Shown one piece after another: positions 20,344 through 30,705 of a DNA stretch of 64,000 nt. Made by a program: the position numbers and the translations under genes. The number at the start of each line of letters is the position of its first letter. Positions within the stretch are counted from its first letter, which is position 1. This DNA comes from Pseudothauera hydrothermalis (GTDB lineage: Bacteria; Pseudomonadota; Gammaproteobacteria; Burkholderiales; Rhodocyclaceae), in NCBI RefSeq assembly GCF_003345255.1, contig NZ_CP029331.1, forward strand, positions 1,116,001 to 1,180,000, in the 5' to 3' direction. The notes under the pieces are model-generated. The model saw nothing but the letters and a program-made list of their open reading frames with translations, searched no databases and was not told where the DNA came from.

Positions 20344-23085
20344 ATGGATCGCACACCGGTTGCCCGTCTGCGTCAGGTCAGCCTCCGCTACGGCAGCGTG
20401 GCGGCACTGGACGGCGTCGATATCGACTTGCCGGCTGGCGGCATGGTCGGCCTGATCGGGCCGGATGGCGTCGGGAAATCCTCCTTGCTGGCGCTGGTTT
20501 CGGGGGCGCGGCAGATTCAGGCCGGCCGCGTCGAGGTGCTGGGCGGTGATATTGGCGATGCGCTTTTTCGCGCCTCGGTGCTGCCGCGTATCGCCTACAT
20601 GCCGCAGGGCCTGGGCAAGAATCTCTACCCGACCTTGTCGGTGTTTGAGAACGTCGATTTCTTCGGCCGCCTGTTCGGCCAGGGGCGGGCCGAGCGCGAA
20701 CGGCGCATCGGTGAACTGCTGGCCAGCACCGGCTTGGCACCCTTTGCCGACCGCCCGGTGGCCAAGCTCTCCGGCGGGATGAAGCAGAAACTCGGCCTGT
20801 GCTGCGCCTTGATCCACGATCCCGACCTGCTGATTCTCGACGAGCCGACCACCGGCGTCGATCCGCTCTCCCGCCGCCAGTTCTGGGAACTGATCGAGCG
20901 CATCCGTGTGCGCCGGCCGGGGATGAGCGTGCTGGTGGCCACCGCCTACATGGAGGAGGCCGAACGCTTCGACTGGCTGGTGGCGATGGACGACGGCAAG
21001 GTGATCGGCACCGGCACGCCGGCCGAACTGCGCGCGCAAACCGGGCAGGCGACGCTCGATGGCGCCTTCATCCAGTTGTTGCCGGCAGACAAGCGGCGGG
21101 CGCATCGGGAACTCATCATTCCGCCCTTGGCCGATCACGCTGCGGGGTATGCCATCGAGGCCGAGGGGCTGACCCAGCGCTTCGGCGATTTCGTTGCCGT
21201 CGATGGCGTCAGTTTTCGGATCAGGGCGGGCGAAATCTTTGGCTTTCTGGGTTCCAATGGCTGCGGCAAGACGACCACGATGAAGATGCTGACCGGCCTG
21301 CTGCCGCCGACTTCCGGCCAGGCCAGGCTGTTCGGCAAGGCGGTCGATGCCAGGGACCTGGAGACACGCAGGCAGGTCGGCTACATGTCGCAGTCCTTCT
21401 CGCTCTACGGTGAGTTGACGGTGGCGGCCAACCTCGATCTGCACGCCCGGCTGTTCCACCTGCCGGAAGCCCGCCGGGGGGCGCGCATCGCCGAGCTGAT
21501 GCAACGCTTCGGGCTGGACGACTACGCCGACCAGGCCGCCGCCGATCTGCCGCTCGGCATCCGCCAGCGCCTGTCGCTGGCCGTGGCCGTGGTGCATGAA
21601 CCGAAGCTGCTGATTCTCGATGAGCCGACTTCCGGCGTCGATCCGGTGGCACGCGACGAGTTCTGGGAACTGCTGGTGGAGTTGTCGCGCCAGCAAGGTG
21701 TGACCATCTTCATCTCGACCCATTTCATGAACGAGGCCGAGCGCTGCGACCGCATTTCGCTGATGCACGCCGGCAAGGTGCTGGCCAGCGACACCCCGGC
21801 CGCCCTGTGCGCGGCGCGCGGCGAAAAGACGCTGGAAGCGGCCTTCATCGGCTATCTGGAGGAGGCGTCCGGCATGCGGGAGGCGACTGCCGCGGTGCAC
21901 GCGGCAGAGGCGCCAATCACCGAAGCACCCCCCGCCGGCGAACGGCCGGGCCATGCCAGCGCCTTCAGCTTGCGCCGCCTGTTCGGCTATGCCTATCGGG
22001 AGGCGCTGGAGTTGCGCCGCGACATGATCCGCCTCGGCTTTGCGCTGCTGGGCTCGGTCATCATGATGTTCGTGCTCGGCTACGGCCTCTCTTTCGATGT
22101 CGAGAACCTGCGCTTTGCGGTGCTCGACCACGACCAGAGCCCGGAGAGCCGGGACTACGTGGCCCATGTGGCCGGGTCGCGCTACTTCATCCAACGGCCT
22201 GATCTGCTCGACGAAGCCGACCTCGACCGGCGCATGAAGAGCGGCGAAGTGTCGCTGGCCATCGAGATACCGGCCGATTACGGACGCGACCTGCGGCGGG
22301 GGCGGGCACCGGAGATCGGCGTGCTGGTCGACGGCGCCATGCCCTATCGCGGCGAAACGATGCGCGGCTACATCGAGGGCATGCACCGCGAATACGTCCA
22401 GCGCCTGCTGCGCGAACAGGTGGGGCAGGCGGCGGCGCAGCCCTTCAGCATCGCCTCGCGCTACCGCTACAACCAGGATTTCAAGAGCGTCTATGCCATG
22501 GTGCCGGCGGTCATTCCGCTGCTCATGCTGCTCATCCCGGCCATCCTGATGGCGCTCGGGGTGGTGCGCGAAAAGGAACTGGGTTCGATCACCAACCTCT
22601 ATGTGACGCCGGTGACCCGGCTGGAATTTCTGATCGGCAAGCAACTGCCCTACATCGCCGTGTGCATGGCCAGCTACTTCCTGATGATGCTGGAGGCGGT
22701 GCTGGTCTTTGGCGTGCCGGTGAAAGGCAGTTTCCTGGCCATGACGCTCGGTGCCCTGCTTTATGTGACGGCGACCACCGGCCTGGGGCTTTTGATGTCC
22801 ACCTTCACCAAGACGCAGATCGCCGCGCTCTTCGGCACGGCCATCGTGACCATGCTGCCGACCATCCAGTTCTCCGGCCTGACCACGCCGGTCGAATCCT
22901 TGCAGGGGGCGGGTTACTGGATCGGCCAGTTTTACCCGGCGACCTATTTCATCCTGATCTGCCGCGGCGCCTTCACCAAGGGACTGGGCTTTGCCGAGCT
23001 GTGGCCGTCCTTGCTGGCGCTGGCCGCCTTCATTCCGGTGCTGACGCTGGCCAGCGTCAGGCTGCTCAACAAGCAGGAGAAATAA
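20344..23085 (+). CDS. rbbA: ABC transporter: two ATPase domains fused to a permease (RbbA/YhiH type)
   Basis: A 913-residue fusion. ATPase 1 has Walker [10 protein letters not shown], signature LSGGMKQK and Walker [14 protein letters not shown]. ATPase 2 has GSNGCGKTT, the weaker signature LPLGIRQRL and [13 protein letters not shown]. An ABC-2 type permease domain follows from about residue 545. E. coli RbbA has the same layout and was described as a ribosome-associated ATPase; transport with neighbouring yhiI and yhhJ homologues is the more natural reading here. It follows the adaptor by 13 bases and abuts the next permease. Confidence 0.9.
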   Translation: MDRTPVARLRQVSLRYGSVAALDGVDIDLPAGGMVGLIGPDGVGKSSLLALVSGARQIQAGRVEVLGGDIGDALFRASVLPRIAYMPQGLGKNLYPTLSVFENVDFFGRLFGQGRAERERRIGELLASTGLAPFADRPVAKLSGGMKQKLGLCCALIHDPDLLILDEPTTGVDPLSRRQFWELIERIRVRRPGMSVLVATAYMEEAERFDWLVAMDDGKVIGTGTPAELRAQTGQATLDGAFIQLLPADKRRAHRELIIPPLADHAAGYAIEAEGLTQRFGDFVAVDGVSFRIRAGEIFGFLGSNGCGKTTTMKMLTGLLPPTSGQARLFGKAVDARDLETRRQVGYMSQSFSLYGELTVAANLDLHARLFHLPEARRGARIAELMQRFGLDDYADQAAADLPLGIRQRLSLAVAVVHEPKLLILDEPTSGVDPVARDEFWELLVELSRQQGVTIFISTHFMNEAERCDRISLMHAGKVLASDTPAALCAARGEKTLEAAFIGYLEEASGMREATAAVHAAEAPITEAPPAGERPGHASAFSLRRLFGYAYREALELRRDMIRLGFALLGSVIMMFVLGYGLSFDVENLRFAVLDHDQSPESRDYVAHVAGSRYFIQRPDLLDEADLDRRMKSGEVSLAIEIPADYGRDLRRGRAPEIGVLVDGAMPYRGETMRGYIEGMHREYVQRLLREQVGQAAAQPFSIASRYRYNQDFKSVYAMVPAVIPLLMLLIPAILMALGVVREKELGSITNLYVTPVTRLEFLIGKQLPYIAVCMASYFLMMLEAVLVFGVPVKGSFLAMTLGALLYVTATTGLGLLMSTFTKTQIAALFGTAIVTMLPTIQFSGLTTPVESLQGAGYWIGQFYPATYFILICRGAFTKGLGFAELWPSLLALAAFIPVLTLASVRLLNKQEK

Positions 23086-23086
23086 G

Positions 23087-24220
23087 GTGGCACGCTTTTC
23101 CTGGAGCAACATCTTCCGCCTGGGCCTCAAGGAATTGCGCAGTCTGGCCGCCGACAAGGTGCTGCTCGGCCTGATCGTCTGGGCCTTCTCCGGGGCCATC
23201 TACGAGGCGGCCACCGGCGTGTCGCAGGAATTGCACAACGCGCCAGTGGCCATCGTCGATGAGGATGGCTCGCCGCTCTCCGCCCGCCTGGCCGGGGCGC
23301 TTTATCCGCCCTACTTCAAGGCCCCCGAGTCGATCCGGCTCGATCAGGTCGATGCGGCGATGGACAGCAACCAGTACGCCTTCGTGCTGGTCATTCCGCC
23401 GAATTTCCAGCGCGACCTGAATGCCGGGCGGCCACCGGAGCTCCAGCTCAATATCGACGCCACGCTGATCAGCCAGGCCTTCATCGGGGCCAACTATATC
23501 CGCCAGATCGTTAGCGGCGAGGTCAGCGAATACCTGACCGGGCGACGCGATGCGGTCACTTCGCCGATTCGCCTGACGACGCGGGCGCGCTTTAACCCGA
23601 ACCTGACCGGCTTGTGGTTTGGCGGGGTCATGGAGGCGATCAACAACGTCACCATGCTGACCATCATCCTGGTCGGCGCCGCCTTCATCCGTGAGCGCGA
23701 GCACGGCACCATCGAACATCTGCTGGTCATGCCGCTGACGCCCTTCGAGATCATGATGGCCAAAATCTGGGCCAATGGGCTGGCCGTGCTGCTGGGTGTC
23801 GCCTTTGCCTTGCTGGTCATGGTGCAGCGCCTGTTGCAGGTGCCGATTGCCGGTTCGCTGCCGCTCTTTCTTGCAGCGGCCGCCTGCTACCTGTTCTCGG
23901 CGGCTTCCATCGGCATCTTTTTGGGCACCATCGCCCGCTCGATGCCGCAACTGGGCCTGCTCATCATCATCACCATCGTGCCGCTGCAACTGCTGTCGGG
24001 GGGCGTGACGCCGCAGGAAAGCATGCCGGAGGCCATCCGCCACATCATGGCGGCGACCCCGACCACCTATTTCGTCCGTCTGGCGCAAGGCATCCTCTAT
24101 CGCGGTGCCGGCCTGCCGGAAGTCTGGCGCGACCTGTTGATGATGACCGGGGTGGGTGCGGTTTTTTTTCTGGTTGCCCTGATCCGTTTCCGCAAGGCGG
24201 TGACGCAGACACAGCTGTGA
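23087..24220 (+). CDS. ABC-2 type permease (YhhJ-like)
   Basis: A 377-residue permease. One N-terminal membrane segment, a large periplasmic domain (about 45-170) and five C-terminal membrane segments form the usual ABC-2 pattern. The GTG start lies one base after the rbbA stop with a GGAGAA ribosome site. It probably pairs with the permease half of the preceding fusion to export an unknown substrate, perhaps a drug or lipid. E. coli YhhJ is the closest named relative by context. Confidence 0.87.
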   Translation: MARFSWSNIFRLGLKELRSLAADKVLLGLIVWAFSGAIYEAATGVSQELHNAPVAIVDEDGSPLSARLAGALYPPYFKAPESIRLDQVDAAMDSNQYAFVLVIPPNFQRDLNAGRPPELQLNIDATLISQAFIGANYIRQIVSGEVSEYLTGRRDAVTSPIRLTTRARFNPNLTGLWFGGVMEAINNVTMLTIILVGAAFIREREHGTIEHLLVMPLTPFEIMMAKIWANGLAVLLGVAFALLVMVQRLLQVPIAGSLPLFLAAAACYLFSAASIGIFLGTIARSMPQLGLLIIITIVPLQLLSGGVTPQESMPEAIRHIMAATPTTYFVRLAQGILYRGAGLPEVWRDLLMMTGVGAVFFLVALIRFRKAVTQTQL

Positions 24221-24238
24221 GGCCCTGGCGCTGCGCGT

Positions 24239-24274
24239 TGACATTGGTGTCAGCAAACATGTCGAAAATGGCAG
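24239..24274 (+). promoter_or_regulatory. Paired FisR-like upstream activator sites before the TDT gene
   Basis: TGTCGAAAATGGCAG (24260-24274) matches the two fisR-cydP sites (TGTCCAAATTGGCAG and TGTCCATGTTGGCAG) at 13 and 11 of 15 positions. TGACATTGGTGTCA (24239-24252), 21 bp upstream or two helical turns, is a looser dyad of the same type. Both lie about 83-104 bp before a GG-N10-GC promoter, the usual spacing for a sigma-54 enhancer. Confidence 0.55.
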
Positions 24275-24342
24275 ATAAATTGGCGGTGTACTGTGGGGCC
24301 GGAAACGAAAGATGTTTTTAAACAATACCTTCAGCCCGCCTC

Positions 24343-24358
24343 TGGCAGTCTTGTTGCT
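24343..24358 (+). promoter_or_regulatory. Sigma-54 promoter before the TDT gene
   Basis: TGGCAGTCTTGTTGCT matches the sigma-54 consensus TGGCACG-N4-TTGCW, with exact GG (24344-24345), N10, GC (24356-24357). It would start transcription about 70 bases before the ATG at 24444. Confidence 0.65.
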
Positions 24359-24443
24359 GGCATGAAAATTGTTTTCGCTATGCATCATCCTCGAGCGCAT
24401 ATTCCGTGCCGCCTCTTGAGGCCGTTGTCAGGAGAATCCATAC

Positions 24444-25436
24444 ATGTCCGTCCAAACCCCCGCTCTGTCCCCAACCAATGCCGCGCCCGATGCCCGTTTG
24501 GCGCATTTCCCGGTGGCGCTTTTTTCCACCGTGATGGGTATGGCCGGCCTCACCTTGGCCTGGCTCAAGGCGGCACACCTGGGTGGCGTACCGGCCTGGA
24601 TCGGCGATGGCCTGCGCTGGGTGGCAAGCGGTCTTAATCTGTTCCTGCTTGTGGTGTATGCGCTGAAGGTCGTCCGCCATCCCGGTGAGGTGGCCGCAGA
24701 GCGCCGGCATCCGATCAAGCTCAACTTCTTCCCTGCGATCTCTATCGGCCTGCTGCTGTTGGCCACGGCCTGGGTCGGTACGGTGCCGGGTGCGGCACAG
24801 TGGATGTGGGGCGTGGGGGCGGCCATGCACCTTGGCTTTACCCTGTGGGCGATGAGTAGCTGGATCCACCACACCCACTACGACATCAAACACGCCAACC
24901 CGGCCTGGTTCATTCCGGTGGTGGGCAACATCCTGGTGCCGGTGGCCGGCGTGAAGCTCGCCCCGGCGGACATCAGCTGGTTTTTCTTCAGCATCGGTCT
25001 GGTGTTTTGGCTGGTGCTGATGACCATCGTGCTCTATCGCCTGTTCTTCCACGAGCCGCTGCCCGCCCGGCTCACGCCCACGCTGTTCATCCTGATCGCG
25101 CCGCCGGCGGTCGGTTTCCTCTCTTACCTGGCGCTGGTCGGCGTCCTCGATGCGTTTGCAAGGGTGCTGTACTTCACCGCGCTGTTCCTCACCCTGTTGC
25201 TGGCGACCAACGCGCTGCGCTTTTTCCGGCTGCCGTTTTTCATTTCAGCGTGGGCGTATTCTTTTCCGCTGGCGGCGATGACCATTGCGACCTTCGAGAT
25301 GGCGGCCCGGGTGGGTGGCGCCGTCTTTTGGGGGCTGGGTTGGGGCTTGATCGCGGTGCTCAGTGCAGTGGTCATGCTGCTGGTCGGTCAAACCGTGCGT
25401 GCTGCCTGGCAGGGTAAAATCTGCGTGCCGGAGTGA
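24444..25436 (+). CDS. TDT/SLAC1-family anion channel or exporter
   Basis: A 330-residue protein with about ten membrane segments and the short Pro/Phe-rich entry FPVALFSTVMGMAGLT typical of the TehA/SLAC1/Ssu1 superfamily. Members move tellurite, C4-dicarboxylates, nitrate/chloride or sulfite. A sigma-54 promoter and FisR-like sites upstream suggest regulation by sulfane sulfur here. That favours sulfite or another sulfur oxyanion as substrate, but this is inference. The start has a CAGGAGAA ribosome site. The next permease overlaps or closely follows. Confidence 0.85.
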   Translation: MSVQTPALSPTNAAPDARLAHFPVALFSTVMGMAGLTLAWLKAAHLGGVPAWIGDGLRWVASGLNLFLLVVYALKVVRHPGEVAAERRHPIKLNFFPAISIGLLLLATAWVGTVPGAAQWMWGVGAAMHLGFTLWAMSSWIHHTHYDIKHANPAWFIPVVGNILVPVAGVKLAPADISWFFFSIGLVFWLVLMTIVLYRLFFHEPLPARLTPTLFILIAPPAVGFLSYLALVGVLDAFARVLYFTALFLTLLLATNALRFFRLPFFISAWAYSFPLAAMTIATFEMAARVGGAVFWGLGWGLIAVLSAVVMLLVGQTVRAAWQGKICVPE

Positions 25437-25546
25437 GGTCGGTAGCGGCCGCGCACGCACTGTGCGGTGGTCCAGCCGATGCGCACCCGCCCGTATGCCG
25501 CGAACGTGTACCCGGGTCGGCAACCCCACAACCGCTGAGCGCGACC

Positions 25547-26875
25547 GTGTCCGATTCCTTGCCCTACGCTTTGTCCCGTGCCCGTGCAGGCGCTGCGGCC
25601 TGGTCGATGTGCGCGATGGTCCTGCTGGCGCTGCTCTATGGCGCTCGCGCCTTGCCGGCTTGGCCGGCCGGCGTTGCCGCCTGGACGGCTGGCGCGCTGT
25701 TGTGGCCGCGCCTGGATCGACGGCAGAAGCGTTTTACCCTGGGGCTTGCCGCCTCGGGCGGGTTGGCCCTGGCTGTGGCGCTGTGGCAGGGGCGCGCGCC
25801 GCAATGGTCGCAACTACTCACTCAGAATACCGCGTTGCTGGGCATGCTGGGCGCGGTCAGCTTTCTGCAATTGGTGGGTTTGCATACCGGCGCGGACGCG
25901 CTGCCGCGCGGCGAACGGGCGCGCTGGCTCACCTTGGGCGGGGTGCATCTCTTTGGTGCGGTGATCAATATGTCGGCCATTTTCATCATGGCCGAACGGA
26001 TGGCAGGCGGGGCGCGGCTGAGTCCGGTGCAGGCGGCCGTGCTGGCGCGCGGCTTTCTGGCAGCGGCGTTGTGGTCGCCGTTTTTTGCTGCCATGGCGGT
26101 GGCGCTGACCTATGCGCCGGGCGCGCGGGTTGGTGAAGTCGTGCTGGTTGGCTTACCGCTTGCCATGGGGGTGCTGTGGTTGGCCGGACGCATGCCGGCA
26201 TCGGGTGCGTCGCAAGAGGCAATACAGAGCCCCTTTACCGGGTTTCCGATGCGTCTGTCGGCGCTGTGGTTGCCGGCGGCGCTCAGCGTAACGGTCATCG
26301 CCGGCCACGCTTGGCTGCCGGGGTGGAGTTCGCTGGGTATCATCAGCGCGGCAGCATTGACGCTGGCGCTGTCGGCGGCAGTGCTCACCCACGGGCTGCG
26401 CGACGGCTTAGAGCGGGTGCTGCGCCATGCCGAGCACCGCCTGCCAGCCATGTCTGGCGAGTTGTTGTTGTTTCTATCCGCCGGGGTGTTTGCCACCGGT
26501 CTGCAAGCGCTGTTTGGAACGCAAGCCGCTTGGCTGCCGTTTTCGCATGTCGGTCCGTTGCAGGCGGCGTTGATGCTGGCAGGCATGATGCTGCTTTGCG
26601 CCCTCGGCGTGCATGCGGTGGTCAGCATCGTCATGGTGTCGGCTTGGCTTGCGCCCTTGTCACCGGATTCGTTGCTGCTGGCGATGATCTTTTTGCAGTG
26701 CTGGGCCATCGGTCTGGCGGCCAATCCAATGGCTGGCGTGCATTTGTCGCTGCAAGGGCGCTTCGGTCTGTCGGCGCTTGCGCTGGCGCGCGGCAACCTG
26801 CGTTATTGCATGGCCGCTTATGGCCTGTGCGTGCTGTGGTTGGCGATAGTCGGCCTCTGGCGCGGATGGTGGTGA
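25547..26875 (+). CDS. Polytopic membrane protein, possible permease
   Basis: A 442-residue hydrophobic protein with about eleven predicted membrane segments and very high Ala/Leu/Gly. It resembles secondary carriers of the ion-transporter type in general character, but I recognise no family motif. The frame is open to a GTG at 25433 overlapping the TDT stop; the first 38 residues from that start are Pro/Arg-rich and unlike a transporter N-terminus, so GTG 25547 (VSDSLPYALSRARAG) is preferred with moderate certainty. It probably shares the sigma-54 transcript with the TDT gene. Confidence 0.6.
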   Translation: MSDSLPYALSRARAGAAAWSMCAMVLLALLYGARALPAWPAGVAAWTAGALLWPRLDRRQKRFTLGLAASGGLALAVALWQGRAPQWSQLLTQNTALLGMLGAVSFLQLVGLHTGADALPRGERARWLTLGGVHLFGAVINMSAIFIMAERMAGGARLSPVQAAVLARGFLAAALWSPFFAAMAVALTYAPGARVGEVVLVGLPLAMGVLWLAGRMPASGASQEAIQSPFTGFPMRLSALWLPAALSVTVIAGHAWLPGWSSLGIISAAALTLALSAAVLTHGLRDGLERVLRHAEHRLPAMSGELLLFLSAGVFATGLQALFGTQAAWLPFSHVGPLQAALMLAGMMLLCALGVHAVVSIVMVSAWLAPLSPDSLLLAMIFLQCWAIGLAANPMAGVHLSLQGRFGLSALALARGNLRYCMAAYGLCVLWLAIVGLWRGWW

Positions 26876-26899
26876 AGCGGATCGCTGCGCTGGGCGCTG

Positions 26900-27856
26900 T
26901 CAGTTTGGTGCAAGCAGGCGGCGGGCGGCGGCAAGCACGGTGTCGATCAAATCCGGGGCAAGACAGTCGATTTCCACCAGGTCCGGCCAGGTTTCGCGGA
27001 ATTGACGCTGCCAGGTGAGTTGGCGCTTGGCAAGCTGCCGGGTGGCGGCGATCGCCTTCATGCGCAGCGTGTCCAGATCATACAAACCGTCGAGATATTC
27101 CCACACTTGGCGGTAGCCCACGCAGCGCATCGACGGCATGCCCAGATCGAGCCGGTAGGTGGTGCGCAGGCGGCGGACTTCGTCGATCAGACCGGCGGTC
27201 AGCATGGCCTCGAAGCGCTGCGCGATGCGCGCATGCAGCACGCTGCGATCCGCCGGTGCAAGTCCAATCGGCAGCCAGCGCCAGGGTGTATCTTCAATGT
27301 CGCGCCGGGCGTAGCTTTCAGCCAACGGGCGGCCGGTCAGGCGCACGATCTCCAGCGCACGTTGGATGCGCTGCGCGTCGGTGGGCGCCAGACGGGCGGC
27401 AGCGGCCGGGTCCAAGGCGGCCAGTTCGGCGTGCAGCGCCGGCCAGCCGCGCGCAAGGGCCGCTCGGTCGATTTCGGCGCGTAGCGCGGCATTGGCCGGC
27501 GGCAGATCGGAGAGCCCTTCGCGCAGGGCTTTGAAGTACAGCATGGTGCCGCCGACCAGTAGCGGAATGCGTCCGCGTGCGGCAATTGCGTCCATGACGG
27601 CAAGCGCGTCGGCGCGAAAGCGTGCGGCCGAGTAGGCTTGCTCCGGCGAGATGATGTCGATCAGGTGGTGCGGGCAGCTGGCACGTTCCGCTGGCGTGGG
27701 TTTGGCGGTGCCGATATCCATGTCGCGATAGACCAGCGCCGAATCCACGTTGACGATTTCCACTGGCAAGGCCGCAGCCAGCGCCAGCGCGCAGGCGGTT
27801 TTGCCGCTGGCGGTGGGGCCGAGCAGCAGCAGGGCAGGCGGGTGAGAAGCGGACAC
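26900..27856 (-). CDS. miaA: tRNA dimethylallyltransferase MiaA
   Basis: A 318-residue enzyme that prenylates A37 of tRNAs reading codons that start with U. The P-loop is [16 protein letters not shown] at residues 10-25. The substrate-binding blocks [19 protein letters not shown] and [12 protein letters not shown] are intact. mutL lies further upstream on the same strand; in E. coli the order is mutL-miaA-hfq, whereas here two plus-strand genes stand between them and hfq is not adjacent. Confidence 0.96.
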   Translation of the reverse strand: MSASHPPALLLLGPTASGKTACALALAAALPVEIVNVDSALVYRDMDIGTAKPTPAERASCPHHLIDIISPEQAYSAARFRADALAVMDAIAARGRIPLLVGGTMLYFKALREGLSDLPPANAALRAEIDRAALARGWPALHAELAALDPAAAARLAPTDAQRIQRALEIVRLTGRPLAESYARRDIEDTPWRWLPIGLAPADRSVLHARIAQRFEAMLTAGLIDEVRRLRTTYRLDLGMPSMRCVGYRQVWEYLDGLYDLDTLRMKAIAATRQLAKRQLTWQRQFRETWPDLVEIDCLAPDLIDTVLAAARRLLAPN

Positions 27857-27958
27857 GGGGCGTTACGAGCAGGGCGGCATGCGGGGCCGCCATTATCCTT
27901 CATCGCGGGTATGATTGCGCCCCGGAAGCGCCATTGCGGTGCCGATCGAGGAGGGTGT

Positions 27959-28543
27959 GTGAAGATTTTTTCCCCGCTTTACGAGCGAGCCATGCGCTGG
28001 GCGCGTCATCGCCACGCGCCTTGGTATCTGGGGGGGCTGAGTTTTGCCGAATCGTCCTTTTTCCCGATTCCGCCGGATGTCATGCTGGCGCCGATGAGTT
28101 TGGCGCAACCGGCGCGCGCCGGGTGGTTCGCGCTGCTTACCACGCTCAGCTCGGTGGCCGGTGGCGTGCTGGGCTACGCGATCGGGATGTTTGCCTTCGA
28201 TCTCATCGAACCGCTGCTGCGTGAGAGCGCCCATTGGGACAAATACCTGCTGGCTCAAGCGTGGTTTGGCCGCTGGGGGTTTTGGGCGGTATTTCTGGCG
28301 GGGTTTTCGCCGATTCCCTACAAGATTTTCACGATTGCCGCCGGTGCGGCGGCCATGGCGCTGGGGCCTTTTGTGCTGGCTTCGTTGGTCGGGCGCGGGG
28401 CGCGTTTTTTCATGGTCGCCGGCTTGATGGCCTGGGGCGGGCCGCGCATGGAGGCGGCGCTGCGCCGCTCGGTGGATCGGATCGGCTGGATCACCGTGGC
28501 ACTTACGCTGCTGGGAGTGGCCGTTATGCAGTGGAGGGGGTGA
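27959..28543 (+). CDS. DedA/YqaA-family (SNARE-associated) membrane protein
   Basis: A 194-residue inner-membrane protein. The sequence ESSFFPIPPDVMLAP and the FSPIPYKIFTIAAG re-entrant loop are hallmarks of the DedA/YqaA group, implicated in lipid flipping and membrane homeostasis. The GTG start has a strong GAGGAGG ribosome site. The thioredoxin-like gene starts two bases after its stop, so the pair is an operon. Confidence 0.85.
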   Translation: MKIFSPLYERAMRWARHRHAPWYLGGLSFAESSFFPIPPDVMLAPMSLAQPARAGWFALLTTLSSVAGGVLGYAIGMFAFDLIEPLLRESAHWDKYLLAQAWFGRWGFWAVFLAGFSPIPYKIFTIAAGAAAMALGPFVLASLVGRGARFFMVAGLMAWGGPRMEAALRRSVDRIGWITVALTLLGVAVMQWRG

Positions 28544-28545
28544 CG

Positions 28546-28878
28546 ATGGGTTTTCTCGCGGATTTTTCGGCTACGCCGCCGACTCGTGAGGAGATCGAGG
28601 CGTTGCCAGGTCCGGTGCTGCTGGAATTCGGCGCGCCCTGGTGCGGCCACTGCCGAGCGCTTCAGCCGCTGCTGGCAGCGGCCTTGGCGAAACATCCGGC
28701 GGTGCGACACCTCAAGATCGAAGATGGCCCCGGCCGGCGGCTGGGGCGTAGTTTCCGGGTCAAACTGTGGCCGACCTTGGTGTTTCTGCGCGACGGTGAG
28801 GTGCTTGCCGAGCTGGTGCGCCCGACCGACGAGGCGGCCATTGGCGAGGCGCTGGCGGCGATCGATGCCGCCGGCTGA
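28546..28878 (+). CDS. Thioredoxin-like protein
   Basis: A 110-residue single-domain thioredoxin fold with redox motif APWCGHCRAL and cis-proline LWPTLVFL. CGHC is the protein-disulfide-isomerase-type dipeptide and is more oxidising than CGPC. No signal peptide is seen, so it acts in the cytoplasm. It is translated with the DedA-like gene and converges with mutL. Confidence 0.85.
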   Translation: MGFLADFSATPPTREEIEALPGPVLLEFGAPWCGHCRALQPLLAAALAKHPAVRHLKIEDGPGRRLGRSFRVKLWPTLVFLRDGEVLAELVRPTDEAAIGEALAAIDAAG

Positions 28879-28896
28879 GCGCGCAGGGCGTTGTGC

Positions 28897-30705
28897 TTAT
28901 TGCCCGCGCATGAAAAAACGGTCCAACTCCTGCAAACTGATCTGGGTCCAGGTCGGGCGGCCGTGATTGCATTGATCGGCGCGTTCGGTGACTTCCATTT
29001 CGCGCAACAATGCGTTCATTTCCGGCACGGTGAGCTGACGGTTGGCGCGTACTGCGCCATGGCAAGCCATGGTGGCCAATAGTTCGTTGCGCCGTGCAGT
29101 GATTACTTCGGTGGCCGGATATTCGCGCAGCTCCTCGAGCAGTTTGCGCATCAGCTCCGCCACTGGTGCATTGGCGAGCAGGGCAGGCACGCTGCGCACC
29201 GCAAGCTCTTGCGGGCCGGCAGGTGCGACTTCGAAACCCATATGCTGGAGCACCGCTCGATGCTCTTCGGCCGCTGCCATGTCGCGGGCGCTCACGCTGA
29301 ATACTGCCGGAATCAGCAGGCGCTGCACGGCCGGGCGACCGTCGAGCACGGTCTTGAGCTTTTCGAAAAGAATGCGCTCATGCGCCGCATGCATGTCGAC
29401 CAACACCAGACCGTGCGCGTTTTGCGCCAACACGTAGATGCCATGCAACTGGGCCAGTGCGTAGCCAAGCGGTGGGGTGTGGTCGGCATGTGGTAGCGGA
29501 CTCGGTAAGGGCGCATGCGCCGGCGCCGTCATGGTGTTGGCACTGGCCGCTGAATCGGCAGCGCGCGGGCGCGCACTGCCGACAAAGTCGAGGTAAGCCT
29601 GCGTGGCCGGCTCCATCGCCAGCCGGGTCTGGACCGGCGCCGCATACGGGTAGGCGGCTGGGGAGGCGGCGTTTGAGGTGATGGCCGGACGAGCTTGGTC
29701 ATCGTTGCTGCGGCCGGCCGATGCCGCCCCGGATTGCCCTAGTGTGCGGGTCAGCGCATGGAAGACGAACTGATGCACCGCGCGGGCGTCGCGAAAACGC
29801 ACTTCGATCTTGGCCGGATGCACGTTCACATCCACGCCGGCCGGCTCCAGGGTGAGGAACAGCACGTAAGCGGGGTGGCGCGAGTTGTGCAGAATGTCGG
29901 CGTACGCCTGGCGTACCGCGTGGGCGAGCAGTTTGTCGCGCACGAAGCGGCCATTGACGAAAAAGTACTGTGCGTCGCGGCTGGCGCGTGAGTAGGCCGG
30001 CAGCGAGACCAGGCCGGTCAGCTGCAGCACACCGGAGGCGGCTTCGACTTCGCGTGCATGGGCCACGAAGTCATCGCCCATCAGCGCCGCTACACGGGCT
30101 GCGGGCGTGGCCACCGGCAAACGATGCACCAGCCGGCCGTTGTGCGTGAGCTGCAGGGCAATGTCGGGGCGAGCCAGCGCTACGCGGCGGAACATTTCGT
30201 CGCAATGGGCGAATTCGGTGGCTTCGCTTTTGAGAAATTTCCGGCGGGCTGGAGTGTTGTAATACAGATCGGCCACCTCGACCACGGTGCCGTGATCGAG
30301 CGCGGCCGGTACCGGGCTGCGATCTTCGCTATCGATCCGCCACGCGTGTGCGGCGCCGGCGGCGCGGCTGGTAATGCGCGTGCGGGCGACTGCGGCGATG
30401 GCAGCCAACGCTTCGCCGCGAAAACCCATCGTGCCCACGCGCTCCAGGTCGTCCAGGCGGGCAATTTTGCTGGTGGCATGGCGCTCCAAGGCCAGCGCGA
30501 GATCCTCGCGCTCGATGCCACATCCGTCATCGGCTACCCGGATTCGGCGCACGCCGCCTTGTTCGAGCTGCACCTCGATGGCGCGCGAGCCGGCATCCAC
30601 GGCGTTTTCCAGCACTTCCTTGAGCACCGAGGCGGGGCGTTCGACCACTTCACCGGCGGCGATCTGGTTGATCAACAGGTCAGGCAGGCGGTGGATGACG
30701 GGCAT
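28897..30705 (-). CDS. mutL: DNA mismatch repair protein MutL
   Basis: A 602-residue protein. The GHKL ATPase is N-terminal (IAAGEVVERPASVLKEVLEN, VADDGCGI, MGFRGEAL), with an Ala/Pro-rich linker at about 340-410 and a C-terminal dimerisation domain. The latter holds VDMHAAHERILFEKL, a DQHA(X)2E(X)4E-type endonuclease motif with Met for Gln, and CNHGRPTW. It should therefore nick DNA itself, as in organisms without MutH. The frame extends upstream to 30768, but ATG 30705 (MPVIHRLPDLLINQIAAGE) is the family start. Confidence 0.96.
   Translation of the reverse strand: MPVIHRLPDLLINQIAAGEVVERPASVLKEVLENAVDAGSRAIEVQLEQGGVRRIRVADDGCGIEREDLALALERHATSKIARLDDLERVGTMGFRGEALAAIAAVARTRITSRAAGAAHAWRIDSEDRSPVPAALDHGTVVEVADLYYNTPARRKFLKSEATEFAHCDEMFRRVALARPDIALQLTHNGRLVHRLPVATPAARVAALMGDDFVAHAREVEAASGVLQLTGLVSLPAYSRASRDAQYFFVNGRFVRDKLLAHAVRQAYADILHNSRHPAYVLFLTLEPAGVDVNVHPAKIEVRFRDARAVHQFVFHALTRTLGQSGAASAGRSNDDQARPAITSNAASPAAYPYAAPVQTRLAMEPATQAYLDFVGSARPRAADSAASANTMTAPAHAPLPSPLPHADHTPPLGYALAQLHGIYVLAQNAHGLVLVDMHAAHERILFEKLKTVLDGRPAVQRLLIPAVFSVSARDMAAAEEHRAVLQHMGFEVAPAGPQELAVRSVPALLANAPVAELMRKLLEELREYPATEVITARRNELLATMACHGAVRANRQLTVPEMNALLREMEVTERADQCNHGRPTWTQISLQELDRFFMRGQ

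Noticed and set aside
20275-23199. 974-codon minus-strand open frame opposite rbbA
   Set aside because: Low-complexity His/Gln/Arg composition and complete overlap with a clear ABC transporter.
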